Below are positions 41,293-57,800 of a DNA stretch of 64,000 bases, piece by piece; the first letter of the stretch is position 1; every line of letters starts with the position of its first letter. Below the pieces are notes generated by a model. It was not told the origin of the DNA. It searched no databases and saw only the letters and a list, made by a program, of their open reading frames with translations. Position numbers and translations under genes: made by a program. Where the stretch lies: assembly GCF_041146795.1 (NCBI RefSeq), contig NC_135177.1, forward strand, positions 22,852,560 through 22,916,559. The letters are read 5' to 3'. This DNA comes from Maylandia zebra (Eukaryota; Chordata; Actinopteri; Cichliformes; Cichlidae).

Positions 41293-42773
41293 GTACCGGC
41301 AGGTTCTTGATAGGCATTTCATTAATTGCCTGTACTTTTCTTTTCTTTTCTCGTTGTTGAATGGGTGGGGTGCATTTCTGCGTGACTTAAATAGCCTGTC
41401 GTTAAGATCATCACATAACTGGTTAAATCTAACAATGGTGGGTGGGGGGAGCCACAGATTGGCACGCTATGTGTGCAAGTGCTCATGTGTACTGTGTGTG
41501 TGTGTGTGTGTGCCTGTGTGCTCTTGTGCATGCACGTGTGTGTTTAATAGGGTGTGTTTTGGAGCAGGTTAGTCAGGTGGATGTACTGTTGTTGAGCAGA
41601 GCCCTCTGGGCACTGTGTGAACACTGTTATTGGATGGCCAGGGGGCTGCCAGTTGCTATGGGAGGGAGACGAAGGGCAGGGAGGGGGAATCTGGAGCGTG
41701 AGTTGTTTGTGGAAAATCTGGTCTGCTCAGGTGTGTGAAGAGATATTGTCGACCAGGTACAGTGTGGACAGGGTGAGGTGCGAGCTTAGGGATCCAAAGA
41801 AGGGAGTTGTTGGGTCTTATTACTGTCACATCTCACAAAGGGAAATAAAGAAAGTCATTGTCCTTGCTTGACGTTCATTACGGGATTTTACGTTCAACCC
41901 ACCGCTCATACTTCTTGTCGAAAAACTGGTTTCTAACATATCCTCACGCCACTTTTAAAAGACAAAATACAAAGACCGCGTTATGAGAGTCACCGATGGA
42001 CCTGTTGCAACTCTAAAAATTTGTATTTGACGTCAGATTATTTTCGTCTTTATTAAAGCTTATAATTCTCTTACTGTTTTTTTTTTTCCCTTCCTCATTC
42101 TTTCACTGGTACTCCCCCTTTCACCCACTCTAGCCTGTCACTTCCTCCCTTGCTTGGGTTTTTTCCTTCTCTCTCTCTTCCATCAGCCCCTCTCTACCTG
42201 GTATTTTATTTCAATCAGCTAATGTTATAAGGGTTTCACACGAATTAACCTACTGCCCTCTCGTTACGACGCCTACAGCACATTACATAACCTTGTGTCC
42301 TTTCCTCATCTTCACTGTCGTTTTTGTTTTATATTTCCACCGTGTCACACATGATTTTATTTTTCTGCTTCCTCTTGATTTTTGTATTTCATTTAGCTCT
42401 CATTCAGTTGCCTTCATTTGAACTTTTTCTCAAATGCCCAGACCTCTCGACATCCACCAAAAATCACCACCTCCTGATTTAGTAACCTGGATCAAAAGCA
42501 CAGGGAGAGTGAGGCGAGGAGGATCATGAGGCAGAGTTGTTGTTGTTGTTGTTGATCCCCGTTTAAACTGTACGTCAGGTGAAAGGGGAATCCTAGCCTC
42601 AGTGACACTTCGAGATTTATTTTTGGGAGATTTAAGTATGACTCTGTGAAGGATGGTCTCTTATTTTTTAGAAACTACACAGCAGTAACCTGTCTTTCTT
42701 TAAAAAAATGAGCCTGTAATTTGCTCACCCCTCTGCTTCTGCACATAAATTGAATTACCTTTCTTTCATGTAG
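41293..42773. other. putative zbtb7b intron next to the coding exon
   Basis: Contains a (TG)n run at about 41496-41512 and (GTT)n at 42535-42554. It ends in a pyrimidine tract with acceptor TAG at 42771-42773. No coding exon was seen. Confidence 0.5.
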
Positions 42774-44596
<1,823 letters not shown>

Positions 44597-46999
44597 TGAA
44601 AACAGAACGTCTGTTTGACTGATCAAGTGTGTGTATGCGTGTGTGGTAAAACATCCACAATAAAAAAATAATAATAATAAGATCACTCAGGTGGCTGGAC
44701 TAATTACCTGCTGCTCACCGATAGAGAGCGCTTAAGAAAACAAAGATTAAATGAAAAAATATAATAAAAGAAAAATTGCAAAACGGGTTTTCTGCGATAT
44801 TTTAAATGTTTGTCTTCTGGTTGTTGGCATTTGATTGAATTTTTCTTTTAAAATGTATTTCTTGTTTGCCGTTTAATTTCATTTACTTTAGGTTTGAGTT
44901 CTTTCTTATGTCTTGATTTTATTTTTGGAAGCTGGTGTGTGTCAGTGTGTGTGTGTGTGTGCGCGTGTGGTTCCTGGGATGCTTTTTACTATGCAAACTA
45001 AAATCCAGGGCTGCGGCATGGAGTGATAGTTTAAGATGTATATTTTAGTTACAAAATATGTTGATTCAGGTGCACTTCAGGAGTCATATCAGCTGGATCA
45101 CAACAATGAGTTTGTGTGCCCTGTCCTCTGGTGGTTATCAGTGGAAATGCAGTCTAAGTAATTAGACTTTTTCTGTGCATTGAAAGCAATAATCTTACCT
45201 TCTTTTTTTTTTTTTTTTTTGTTGTTAGTTGTTGAGTGAGCTTTGATTTGGTGCATAAACCAAAGATTTTAGGTTTTCTTAAGAGGAGATGAGAGAGGTG
45301 AACTGTAGCCAATGTTGGGTTTGAAGGCAAGAATCTTCCCAACTGTTTTGATAGCCATGAGAAAGAAACCTGCTTCTATATTTGAGTGTTTAAGAGCTGC
45401 AGAGCTCTGTGTTAAATGCCTGACCAAAAAGAGACAAAGTCTGGGTCAATGAGTTGATGCTGATAAATGGTAAAGACAATTCTCCCCCCCACTCCCGAGA
45501 AGCTGTGGACTAAAGTCTTCCAATGCACTCACTCGGGTTCTTTGATCGAAGACGACGTGCCCCCACGCCCTTTCTCTATTTATTTATTTATTGATATTTA
45601 TTAAGGTTCTTCCGCTCAAACTCTTTTGTAAGACCAAATAGAGGGTTGGACACAGATCTGATCCGCTCCTCATCCAAGCTGCATTATGCTAAAAATCTTT
45701 CCTTGTGGTCTCCATACACCTCAAAGCCTTTTTACAGGCAGTGTCTTTGTTTTGGGTTTTTTTGTTGTTTTTTTTGGGCCATTCATCCTCAAATGCATTC
45801 TTTGCACATTTAACCCCATCAGGTTCCATAACACAGGCACATTCCAGAGAGAAGGGAACAGCAGTATCAGGGGTTGAAACCCTCCCTCGTAAACGGACTT
45901 TTCAGCACGCTCTTCAGTTGTTAACTCAACATGTATGGTACTGTATCACATGTTGTTGCATGGCAGTTCTTATAGATCGGCCTAAAGGGGGCCGTTGTCT
46001 TTTCAGTTCATTCGTTTTTGACCAAAAGCTTTTTATCACCCTTTACCTGAAGCAGAACCTTCACGGGGTGTGATGCAACCATCAATTGCTTGAAGTGACA
46101 GCGTTTGTTTTTATTTTCACTTTCATTGAAATCTGCATTTTCAGAGCCCGCTGTATCAGCCACGCTGATCTGGCCTTGTGTGCACTGTCAGCTCTTTTCC
46201 TTGTAGTGAAACCTTTTCTCTGTTTCCAGTTTGTTTTGCACTAAGAGATTTTGGAGCTTCAAGCTTTTTTTTCTTTTATTTTCCTTTAAAATCTTTTCCA
46301 TTCACTCACTTACTACCATTTAAAAAATTGTGATTCAACTAGAGAATACTTCTTTAAAACCCACATGCTTCCTCCTGTATATTAGTACAGATATTGTCAA
46401 ATATAATATATACATGTATATATATATTGGGATGAAGTTGCCTTAGGTTTTGGTTTGTTTTTTGTTTTTTTTGTGCTGCAACTATTCTCAGGAAATCTTG
46501 AGCAATGCACTAAGTGATTAAATAAAATATCGAATGGGAAGAAACTGGTGCTGCAGGGTGATTGACACTCTTCATACTTGTGTAATGCCAGTAGTTTCAT
46601 ATTTGCTTTTATATCAAGTTGTTTGATGTTTAAACCACGAATGAATGAATTAAAATGTAGGTGAATACGAGTAGTGACAGTAAACTACTGGCCTTACTAG
46701 AACCAGTCTTACTGGAATGGCAGTATGACGGTTGGTATTGGGCATGAAGGGTGTTGGTACTCCCAGTCGGAGCTTTGTGAATGAATGTGGTTTAACTGAT
46801 GCCAGCTGTGAAGTGTGAGTTTCTATGTGAGCTGTTTTTTGTTTTCCTGGCTTCGGTGAAGGGACATGGGGTACAGTCTGAGCAGAGACCCCGCTATCAG
46901 GGATACATTTTTGTCTTTCGGTTTTTAGTGGACCTTCTCAGTGATATGAATTCATTTTCCCAAGATTTGTTTCAGTTATTGTAAAGAGAATAAATAAAG
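44597..46999 (+). terminator. zbtb7b: zbtb7b 3' UTR with poly(A) signals
   Basis: AATAAA occurs early at 44659-44664. Overlapping AATAAATAAA lies at 46989-46998, just before unrelated repeat DNA. The unique-looking sequence between them fits a long (about 2.4 kb) 3' UTR with a short alternative. Poly(T) lies at about 45203-45220. Confidence 0.45.
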
Positions 47000-47059
47000 A
47001 TATCTAAGCTTGGCGTTTCTGTGTTACTGTTATTTTGTTTTTTTTACTTTTTTACTATT

Positions 47060-48280
47060 TTTTTTTCTTCCCATATCTGCCCCCATCTCACCCTATCCCC
47101 AGTATCCTCCTCCTATCACACCAACCTTCTGCATATCCTCCTTCACTACGTCCATGAATCTTCTCTAGGCCCTTTTTCTTTTCCTCCTGCCTGGCAGCTC
47201 CATATATCTAATGTCCTTCCTCTGCATATGTCCAAACCATCTCAGCCTTGCTTCTCTAATTTTGTCTCCAAACTGCTCAACCTGCGCTATCCCGTTGATA
47301 TTCACATTTGTAATCTTGTCCATTCTGCTCAGTCCCCCCAAAAATCAGCATCTTCAACTTAGTAGCACTAAGGAGGCAGAGCTTGAGGAGTCTATCTACA
47401 AAACATACGTTGGAACAGATCTCACAACAATCTTGTAAACTTTGCCTTTCACTCTTGCTACTATCCTTCACCCCTCACACTCGTATCCACCCACTCCATC
47501 CTGCCAGCACTCTCTTCTTCACTCTCTTGTGCACTGCTTGCTTTTTGATGGCTAACCAGAGGTATATAAACTCATCCACCTTCACTACCTCTATTCCTCA
47601 CATGTTCACCTTCCACCTCTCATTCACACGTGTATTCTATCTCGTTTGTACTGATTTTAATTCATCTTCTCTCCAGAGCATAACTCCACCTCTCTGGGAT
47701 CTCCTACACCTGCTCCCTACTCTCCCTATAGTTTACAATGTCATCTGCAAACATCATAGTCCACAGAGACTCCTGCCTGACCTTATCAACCTGTCCATCA
47801 CCACTGCAAACAAGATCCACAAAGACACGGTGCAGCTCCTGACTTTCTCTATGCTTCTGCATCAACACTGTCAAAGCAAACAGCAGTGCTCTTTCTCGGA
47901 ACGAAGCCATACTGCTGCTCGCTGATCATCACCCTTGCTCTTTAACCTAGCTTGAATAACTCATAGTTTCATGCTACGGCTCATCAACTTTATTCTTCTG
48001 TAATTACGACAACTCTCCACATCACCCCAGTTCTTAAAGATCGGTAGCAGTACATTTCTTCTCTACTCGTCAGGCATCCTCCAACTGTCCAAGATTATGT
48101 CAAACTCATTAAAAAGTCTGCTGCTACCAGCATCTCCATATCTCTACAGGTACTGTATGTCAGTAGGACCAGCCATCTTTTCACTCTTCATCCTCTTCAT
48201 AGCTGCTCTCACTTCCTCCTTACAAATTCCGCTGCACTTCCTGATTCTCTAACTGCCCTCCATCTGTCCCTCTTCTCTGG
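47060..48280 (-). mobile_element. RTE-type LINE fragment, reverse-transcriptase part
   Basis: The minus strand carries a decayed reverse transcriptase. The catalytic box MFADDIV is near 47735-47760 within LWTMMFADDIVNYRESREQV, with degenerate palm/thumb sequence continuing towards 47060. Upstream RT sequence towards 48280 is broken by stops. Typical of RTE-clade elements in fish. No promoter or endonuclease domain is present, and it is inactive. Confidence 0.8.
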
Positions 48281-48847
48281 GGTTTAAAAACTAGCACATA
48301 GGCAATTTTCTAAGTCCGATGTCAAAATCCACGGAGAGTTGAGAAATAGTATAACGCACTATATCTGTAATACTAGTGAATTTAAACTTAAACTAAAAGG
48401 ACCCCCCAACATTTAATAATTAAATAGTTGTGACTGAGCTGTGTGGGCAGAAAAAAAGTGCTGCTGTTATTTTTAACATTCTTGTGCTGACATTTCTTGT
48501 TAAGTGCCAGTAAGTGATCTGTAATATGAGCTAATCTTGGTGAAATATCACCTCACTGAGGTGTCAGTTATGCTTTCAATGGCATTGTCAGAAAAGGTGA
48601 AAAGTGATGGGAAATGAAGCGTGCCTGAGCTAGTTGACAGGAACGTATAGACTGAGCTGGCACTGTGTTTTCAGTCAGCGATCACTGTTTGTTTACAAAG
48701 TTCATCGTTATGCTGACAGATTAAAGAGTAATTGTTTCAAATATTCGTTTGTCCCGATTCCAGACAGATTATTTAATGATTCTTTTTGTTTTGTTTGGAT
48801 TTTTATAGAATCGAATTGATTATTTATGCTATTGTTACTTTAATATC
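48281..48847. other. intergenic, no gene seen
   Basis: AT-rich. Nothing recognised. Confidence 0.5.
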
Positions 48848-49012
48848 GCCTCCGTCAGTGCGCCCCAGGGCAGATTTGGCTACAATGTAGCTTGCCATCA
48901 CCAGTGTGTGAATGTGTGTGTGAATGGGTGAATGACTGATTGTAGTGTAAAGCACTTTGGGGTCCTTAGGGACTAAGTAAAGCGCTATAAAAATACAGGC
49001 CATTTACCATAA
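48848..49012 (+). repeat. LINE/SINE 3' tail fragment
   Basis: Contains AGTGCGCCCCAGGGCAG, GTAAAGCACTTTGGGGTCC and AAAGCGCTATAAAAATACAG. This is a teleost retroposon 3' end with the AAAGCGCTATAAA-type terminus. Confidence 0.65.
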
Positions 49013-49059
49013 TATTTTGTTTTAAATATTTCTCATGTTTACTTGCTTGGCTGTTACAT

Positions 49060-49640
49060 TCACTGTCCACTTTAATAAGTAAACCTTGTTAGTATTGAGC
49101 TGGGCCCCCTTTTACCTTCAGAACTGTCTTGATTCTTGAATTCACAACTGGAACACTCCATATTCAATACTGACACTATACCATTACATAGTTGCTGCAC
49201 ATTTATCAGTTGCTCATCTTGTTCAATTTTGTCTTATCAGTGTGAATTGTAGCTTTAGTTTCCTGTTCTTAGCTGACAAGAGAGGCACCCAGTGTGGTCT
49301 TCTGTTGCTTTACCCCGATTTTCTTCAAAGTTAATTGTGTTGCTTCTGCGTTCCTTTGCTGTAACAAGTGGTTATTTGAGTTGATGTTGCCTTCGTATTG
49401 GCTGGAAGCAGTCTGGCCAATCTCCAGAGAACTGCCTCTCGCTGGATATTTTCTTCTTTTCTGATCATTCTTCATAAACTGAAGAAGTGATTGTTGGGGA
49501 AAATCCCAGCAGATCAGCAGCTTCTCAAATATTCAGTCTGGCACCATCAACAATGGTTTGCTCAGTTTTCCTAGTACGGTTGTTGCACTGTGATTGGTTG
49601 ACTAGATATTTGTGTTAACGAGCAGTTGTGCAGATGTGGC
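49060..49640 (-). mobile_element. internally deleted Tc1-like element, family A, reversed
   Basis: Starts with the inverted form of the GTACCTAATAAAGTGG-type end (CCACTTTAATAAGTAAACC). It then runs through CTGTAACAAGTGGTTATTTG and AAAATCCCAGCAGATCAGCAG to the other end near TTGTGTTAACGAGCAGTTG. The middle transposase section is missing. Same family as 8517-9278 but in the opposite orientation. Confidence 0.7.
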
Positions 49641-50289
49641 CATGACTGTGTGCTTGAATGATTTCTTTGGATCATAATGGAGGTTGAACTTGAGCTCACT
49701 TTTTCTGCCCCCTAACTCTAACCCAGGGGAAATAAACTTGCACGCAACACTTTAAGCCCATTATTTCTTAGTTTAAGTGATTGAGCTGGAAATGGTGTGG
49801 GGGAAAAAGTGAACAGGTCTTTAACATGGAAGTCATTCTGACCTATGAAAGGCACAGGTGTGAATAATAAAATAAACCGTGGCTGGTTTGCGTTCATGGT
49901 CCTAATTTTGTTCTGGCTCTGTCTCACCGTGGAACTCGGCTGCACTTAAAGTGAGTAACATTTGTGTGTTTCGAGTTCAAGTTCAATCATCTATGGAGCA
50001 TTTTCACAGAAGATTAAAAGGAAATAACACCTCAAGTGTTTCAGTAAACATTTCCAGTCAACCAGCACACAAAATACCAAGACAAATGAAATGCCAACCC
50101 AAGTGGCAAAGCAGGCCTCACGGATGGTATAAATAAATCGGTGCCCCCCACCACCTTGCCAGGAGGCCATGTTTACTTTCAGATTAATAATTCGTACATA
50201 ACCATGTAAACTGTGCACAAAATCCCTTAATAAAAATGATATGATGTGGCTTTGATACTGACCCAATAATTGTCTCGATGCACGCTCAA

Positions 50290-50460
50290 TCAGCCAGGTA
50301 AAGAAATCCCAAAAAGTTGATTCTGTTCATCTGGAATTAATGTTTTCAGTGGGGAAAACGTTTCGTCACTCTTCTAAGTGACTCTCTGTGAATAGTACTC
50401 ATGGCCACTGATCAGCTGGCATGACAATTTCCATATTAGTGAGCATTAGTTTTTGGGTGA
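50290..50460. mobile_element. retroelement fragment, possibly Penelope-like
   Basis: Contains AACGTTTCGTCACTCTTCT followed by AAGTGACTCTCTGTGAATAG and GTACTCATGGCCACTGATCA. I recognise this as part of a common teleost repeat, which I believe is the non-coding end of a Penelope-like element. The CGTTTC..CTCATC-type block resembles the arms of the snap-back repeat at 57551-57730. The family call is tentative. Confidence 0.4.
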
Positions 50461-50479
50461 CCCAATAATTGTTTCTGTA

Positions 50480-50722
50480 TGCGTGCGTGCGCGTGCATAA
50501 CATAGCCTAACGGGTACCTTCCGCGAGCAGGACGTGACGTGGTCTCTAATCCTCTTAGTTTAATTAAGCTGAACCAGCAGGCGTAGGCTGCAGCTCCTTC
50601 GGCAGCCGAGGTTTAAAAGTCGACTCGATCTTCTAGAAAACGTAGACCCTGGGAGAAGCAGCTTTGGAGTTTAAAGCAGTTTAAAAGTGAGCTGGGGGTG
50701 GGTGTCTTGGGCCCCCTGCAGG
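50480..50722 (+). promoter_or_regulatory. ndufv1: ndufv1 promoter and 5' UTR
   Basis: GC-rich stretch before the ndufv1 ATG. A CRE-like TGACGT lies at 50535-50540. A GCGTGCGCGTGCA stretch near 50484-50497 is reminiscent of an NRF-1 site. Both are common at nuclear respiratory genes. No TATA box was seen. Confidence 0.45.
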
Positions 50723-54023
<3,301 letters not shown>

Positions 54024-54268
54024 AAGTGAAATGCCTCCCATTCAGTCTGTCATCAAATCATTCCATAGATCATTTATTTTAAGTGTAAATATTACTTATT
54101 GATCAAAGTTATCCTGATCGCAAAAGCTATGTGTGGACAACCAGTCTGCTTTGGTGATATAAAAGCAGCAATGACATCTTCAACTTAGTTAACTGATGCA
54201 CGACGCAATGAAAGAAATGAACACATACGTCAATAAATTAGCTTTATTTCATAAACTTGAGAAATAAA
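54024..54268 (+). terminator. ndufv1: ndufv1 3' UTR and poly(A) signals
   Basis: AATAAA at 54232-54237 and again at 54263-54268, about 210-245 nt after the stop. A TTTATT at 54243-54248 between them is a minus-strand AATAAA for the convergent khdc4 gene. Confidence 0.65.
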
Positions 54269-54800
54269 TTCAAATGCTTCACTGCGTACATGTCCAGTCT
54301 GATCTGTACAAAAAAAGGAGATGATCAAGAAAGGATTAAGTGATTGATGTTTGTTTTGTTTTTACTTTGGGGAAAGAAAAGAGAGTGGGAACAGGAAAAG
54401 ATGTGTTAGGATGAAAGGAAAACTGGTCTGTGATTTACAGTCTGTGTTATCATTTCACAGAGACACACAGCTGAGCTGGTGCAGGTTTTCCCTCGATTCA
54501 GACCAAGAAGGCAGGCAGAATATTGCTCAACTGACCAGCTATACATCCAGACTAAAGGTTGAAGTATCACTCCGGCAAATGTCCTTCTTTGAACAATGAC
54601 TAATGACAGTCAAACAAACAAATGGGAATCTTTACAAAACTTTAGCTTGTCCATTTAGACCCAAGTGCTAAATCCTGAAACCAACACAGAGCTGTTACGA
54701 GTCATCCTGGTGAAGAACAGATGGGCTCAGTTTGGGTGGATATCCTGTAAGACTCAGCAGAAAGCACTCGGTGAGTTCAGATTTTTTTTTTTTTTCTGCA
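54243..54800 (-). terminator. khdc4: khdc4 3' UTR and poly(A) signal
   Basis: The minus-strand AATAAA (plus TTTATT at 54243-54248) lies about 555 nt after the khdc4 stop. It is interleaved with the ndufv1 signals. A second minus signal at 54073-54078 would place the transcript end inside the ndufv1 3' UTR. Confidence 0.5.
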
Positions 54801-57800
54801 TTAGGGTGCCATCCAGAAAGGTATAGACTGCTGCTGCGGCTGTGTTTTAGCTCGAGGGAGTGGTGGAGGAGGGCAGCGATAACCCTGTGCCCAGCCTGAG
54901 GTGGTTGTGGTAGTTGAGGAGGTAGGGGGAACTGCCCCAGGGTTACCTGGCCCTGAGGTGGCTTTTGAGGTGGGGTGGTCTTCCTCTTCATCAGAAGAGC
55001 CGCCGGTGTATGCCACCAAACCTGTTTTCAGTCTTTTTACTGCAGGTGCTAAAAGAGGAAGAAGAGAGCAAAAGAAAAAACAGGAAAAGAGAGAGAGAGC
55101 GAGAGAAAGGCAGCACATGTGGAGAGGAGAAAGAGAGAAAAGATACACAACAACAGCAGCAGCTCATTTCAAGTCAAAGGTAATTATTTCAAACACATGT
55201 TGGGAGAAACAAAAAGTTAATAGATCAAATGTAAATCAACGTTTATGTCAGCCGGTTTGAGGAGGGGGGGTGGCGGCCATTCAAAAGCAGCCATTGGTTG
55301 GTGGGGAGCGACAGTGTCAGGGGCCGTCCAATCGAGCGGCAAGACGGTGTCACAGGACGAGTCGTACCCCACCCCCAACCGATATCCATCATCACACCGG
55401 AGACACATGGAAGAGAAGAAAAACACAGAGAAAAAGAGAAAAACACAAAAACAGGAGAGATTCTCGTTAGCGAGGGAGGAAAACGAACGTCGGACAATCC
55501 AGACTGATGATGTCGTCACGGCTCGACATAATCGCACTCCTTTATAAAAAGGAGTTGAAGGCACACAAAAGGTGTTGAGTCATAGCTCCGCCTCATTATC
55601 TTGAGATGTGTTGTCACAGCAGCAGACTCCTGGAAAAGCCCGTTTGAGGCTTATTGTGGCGGGCGCTGCATTTATCTCAGCCACAAAACCAGGAGTGGCT
55701 TTAATATTAAATATAGAAAAACGAAACTAAATCTGTTTTTGGGGGGTTTATGTAACAGACATCCAGCTTCAGTAGGCAGGGAGAGGATTTACATTTGTCT
55801 CTACAGCTCTACATTAAGGCTGTGAATAAAATTGAGGCCAGGCTTATAAGAGGGTCACAGTCCGTGATTTGGATTTGGGCAGGGATTTGTCAATCCACAG
55901 GATAACGCCCTTACCGGCGGGGCCTTGCGGTGCTTTTCTCTCTTCCACCTTGGGTCTCGCTCCATTCACAGCCAAGGGGGGTGGAGGCATTAGCTGCTTA
56001 CTGGAGAACACAAAGAGAGGGAGTGAGTGAACTCTTCTCACTGACCTGTGAATATTATTAACCTGAACAACATCCTGTGTAAAATCTGCACACCTGTCCC
56101 TCTCACACGACGGGCTGGAGGAACTCTGTGGTTGGGATCCTGGATTCTCAGGGCTGCCCATGGAGAAGCCTGCACCTAAATTAGTCATATGAATGGGTCC
56201 ATGCTATGAGCAGAAAAACACACAGGCACGATTAGGAGACATCCTCAACTAAGCCCTGCCCTGACACTAAAAAACAATACACACCTATTTACAACACCAA
56301 AGTGAAAAAAAGCTAGCTTACCACAAACCTGTGATTATAATGATATTTTCCCGTCCACTATGAAAGATACTTTTAACAGCTCTCCAAGCTATCTCAACCA
56401 AGGTACAAAAGACATTTGAAGAGAGCAAAGATGATATGTTAGGAGACAGAAATCGGAAAGAGAGGTAAGAGTGCTTCCTCGGCTCATGAAGGTGACTCGT
56501 GACAATGAGGACTCCGACATACAAACAGGGAACAAACAAACATGGAGACCACGATGTGGAGAAAATAAAATATAGGGGGTGTTTAAAAAAAAAAAAAAAA
56601 AACACCAGAGAATGATGAGGGGGTGAAAATGCAAAAGAAATGTATCACCTGGTATCCCAGCAGGCCACTGTCTGTCTCGTCAGGCACCTCCTCTGTAAAG
56701 CGTCTTTTCTGTGGTGGGTTGGCTGGGGCAGCAGGAGGTGAAACTTTGGGTGGTGCTGCAGCAGAGGGAGGTAAACGTACAGGAGGGGCTAGAGTCTGCA
56801 CAAAAGACGAAAACAACAGTATCGTCTGGTTACTGATTTGCCTGCTATGACACATATCCTTGGCGAGAGTTTCACAGTTTATAAAAGTAAAATTAAAGAA
56901 GTAGTAATCCAAAGATCTAATTTTGTGCAGAAGTTTTGATTGTGTCAGATGTTTAGATTTGCTCCTAGTTAGCTTTCAAGGGGTAAAGAGTTAAGTGGAC
57001 CTAGGAAAAAAATGGGATTGTTGTACAGTCAAAGATTTTACACAGTCTTGTTTTATTTGTGTTTCTGGATGCCTGCTTTAGTTTTAAGGCCATGTTACAA
57101 TGAATCCTACCTGTGGCAAGATGTCAGGAGCAGGTACTGGTGCAGGCGTGGGTGCAGGAGCTACAGTGGGGACAGGGGCAGGGATAGGGACAGGTACAGG
57201 TACAGGGACAGCAGCAGGAATAGGAGCTGGAGCTGGGCGGAGAGGGTACTGAGAGGGAACACCAGCGGCAGCCACTGGCGGCACAGGAGGTGGGACAGCG
57301 TAAGGTGAAGGGACAGGCTGAGGCTGAGGTGGGGGTACGGGCAGTGGGTAGCCTTGCTGGTAGCCAGTAGGGGGGTAGTAAGGAGGTTGAGGAGATATCC
57401 CATTCACTACTGGCGGCTGTCCAAACCCTGAATAAAAACAAAAGAAACAAGCAAAACAGCTAGAATGAGGCTCTCACAGAGATGTCAATAAACAGATGTG
57501 TTAGACTGAGAATGTCTGTGAAGGTTCTCAGTCATCCAGGTCATCGTAGTCTAAGGAGCTTGGAAAGAAAAGCGTCTGGACTTCTTTAAGTTGCTTGAAG
57601 ACGTTTCACCTCTCATCCGAGAAGCTTCTTCAGTTTCAGTTTCAGAACTGAAGAAGCTTCTCGGATGAGAGGTGAAACGTCTTCAAGCAACTTAAAGAAG
57701 TCCAGACGCTTTTCTTTCCAAGCTCCTTAGACTGAGAATCTTACAGCTTTCAGTTAAAGAAAAAGAGCTTTGGTACAGCAACAGAAACTACAGAAAAACT

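Noticed and set aside
40929..41360. 143-codon open frame rich in Lys/Arg/Glu
   Set aside because: Starts without ATG, has no domain and ends in plain intron sequence. A non-coding first exon explains the composition better.
47383..47925. 180-codon plus-strand frame
   Set aside because: It is the antisense of an RTE reverse-transcriptase remnant, whose FADD box is on the minus strand.
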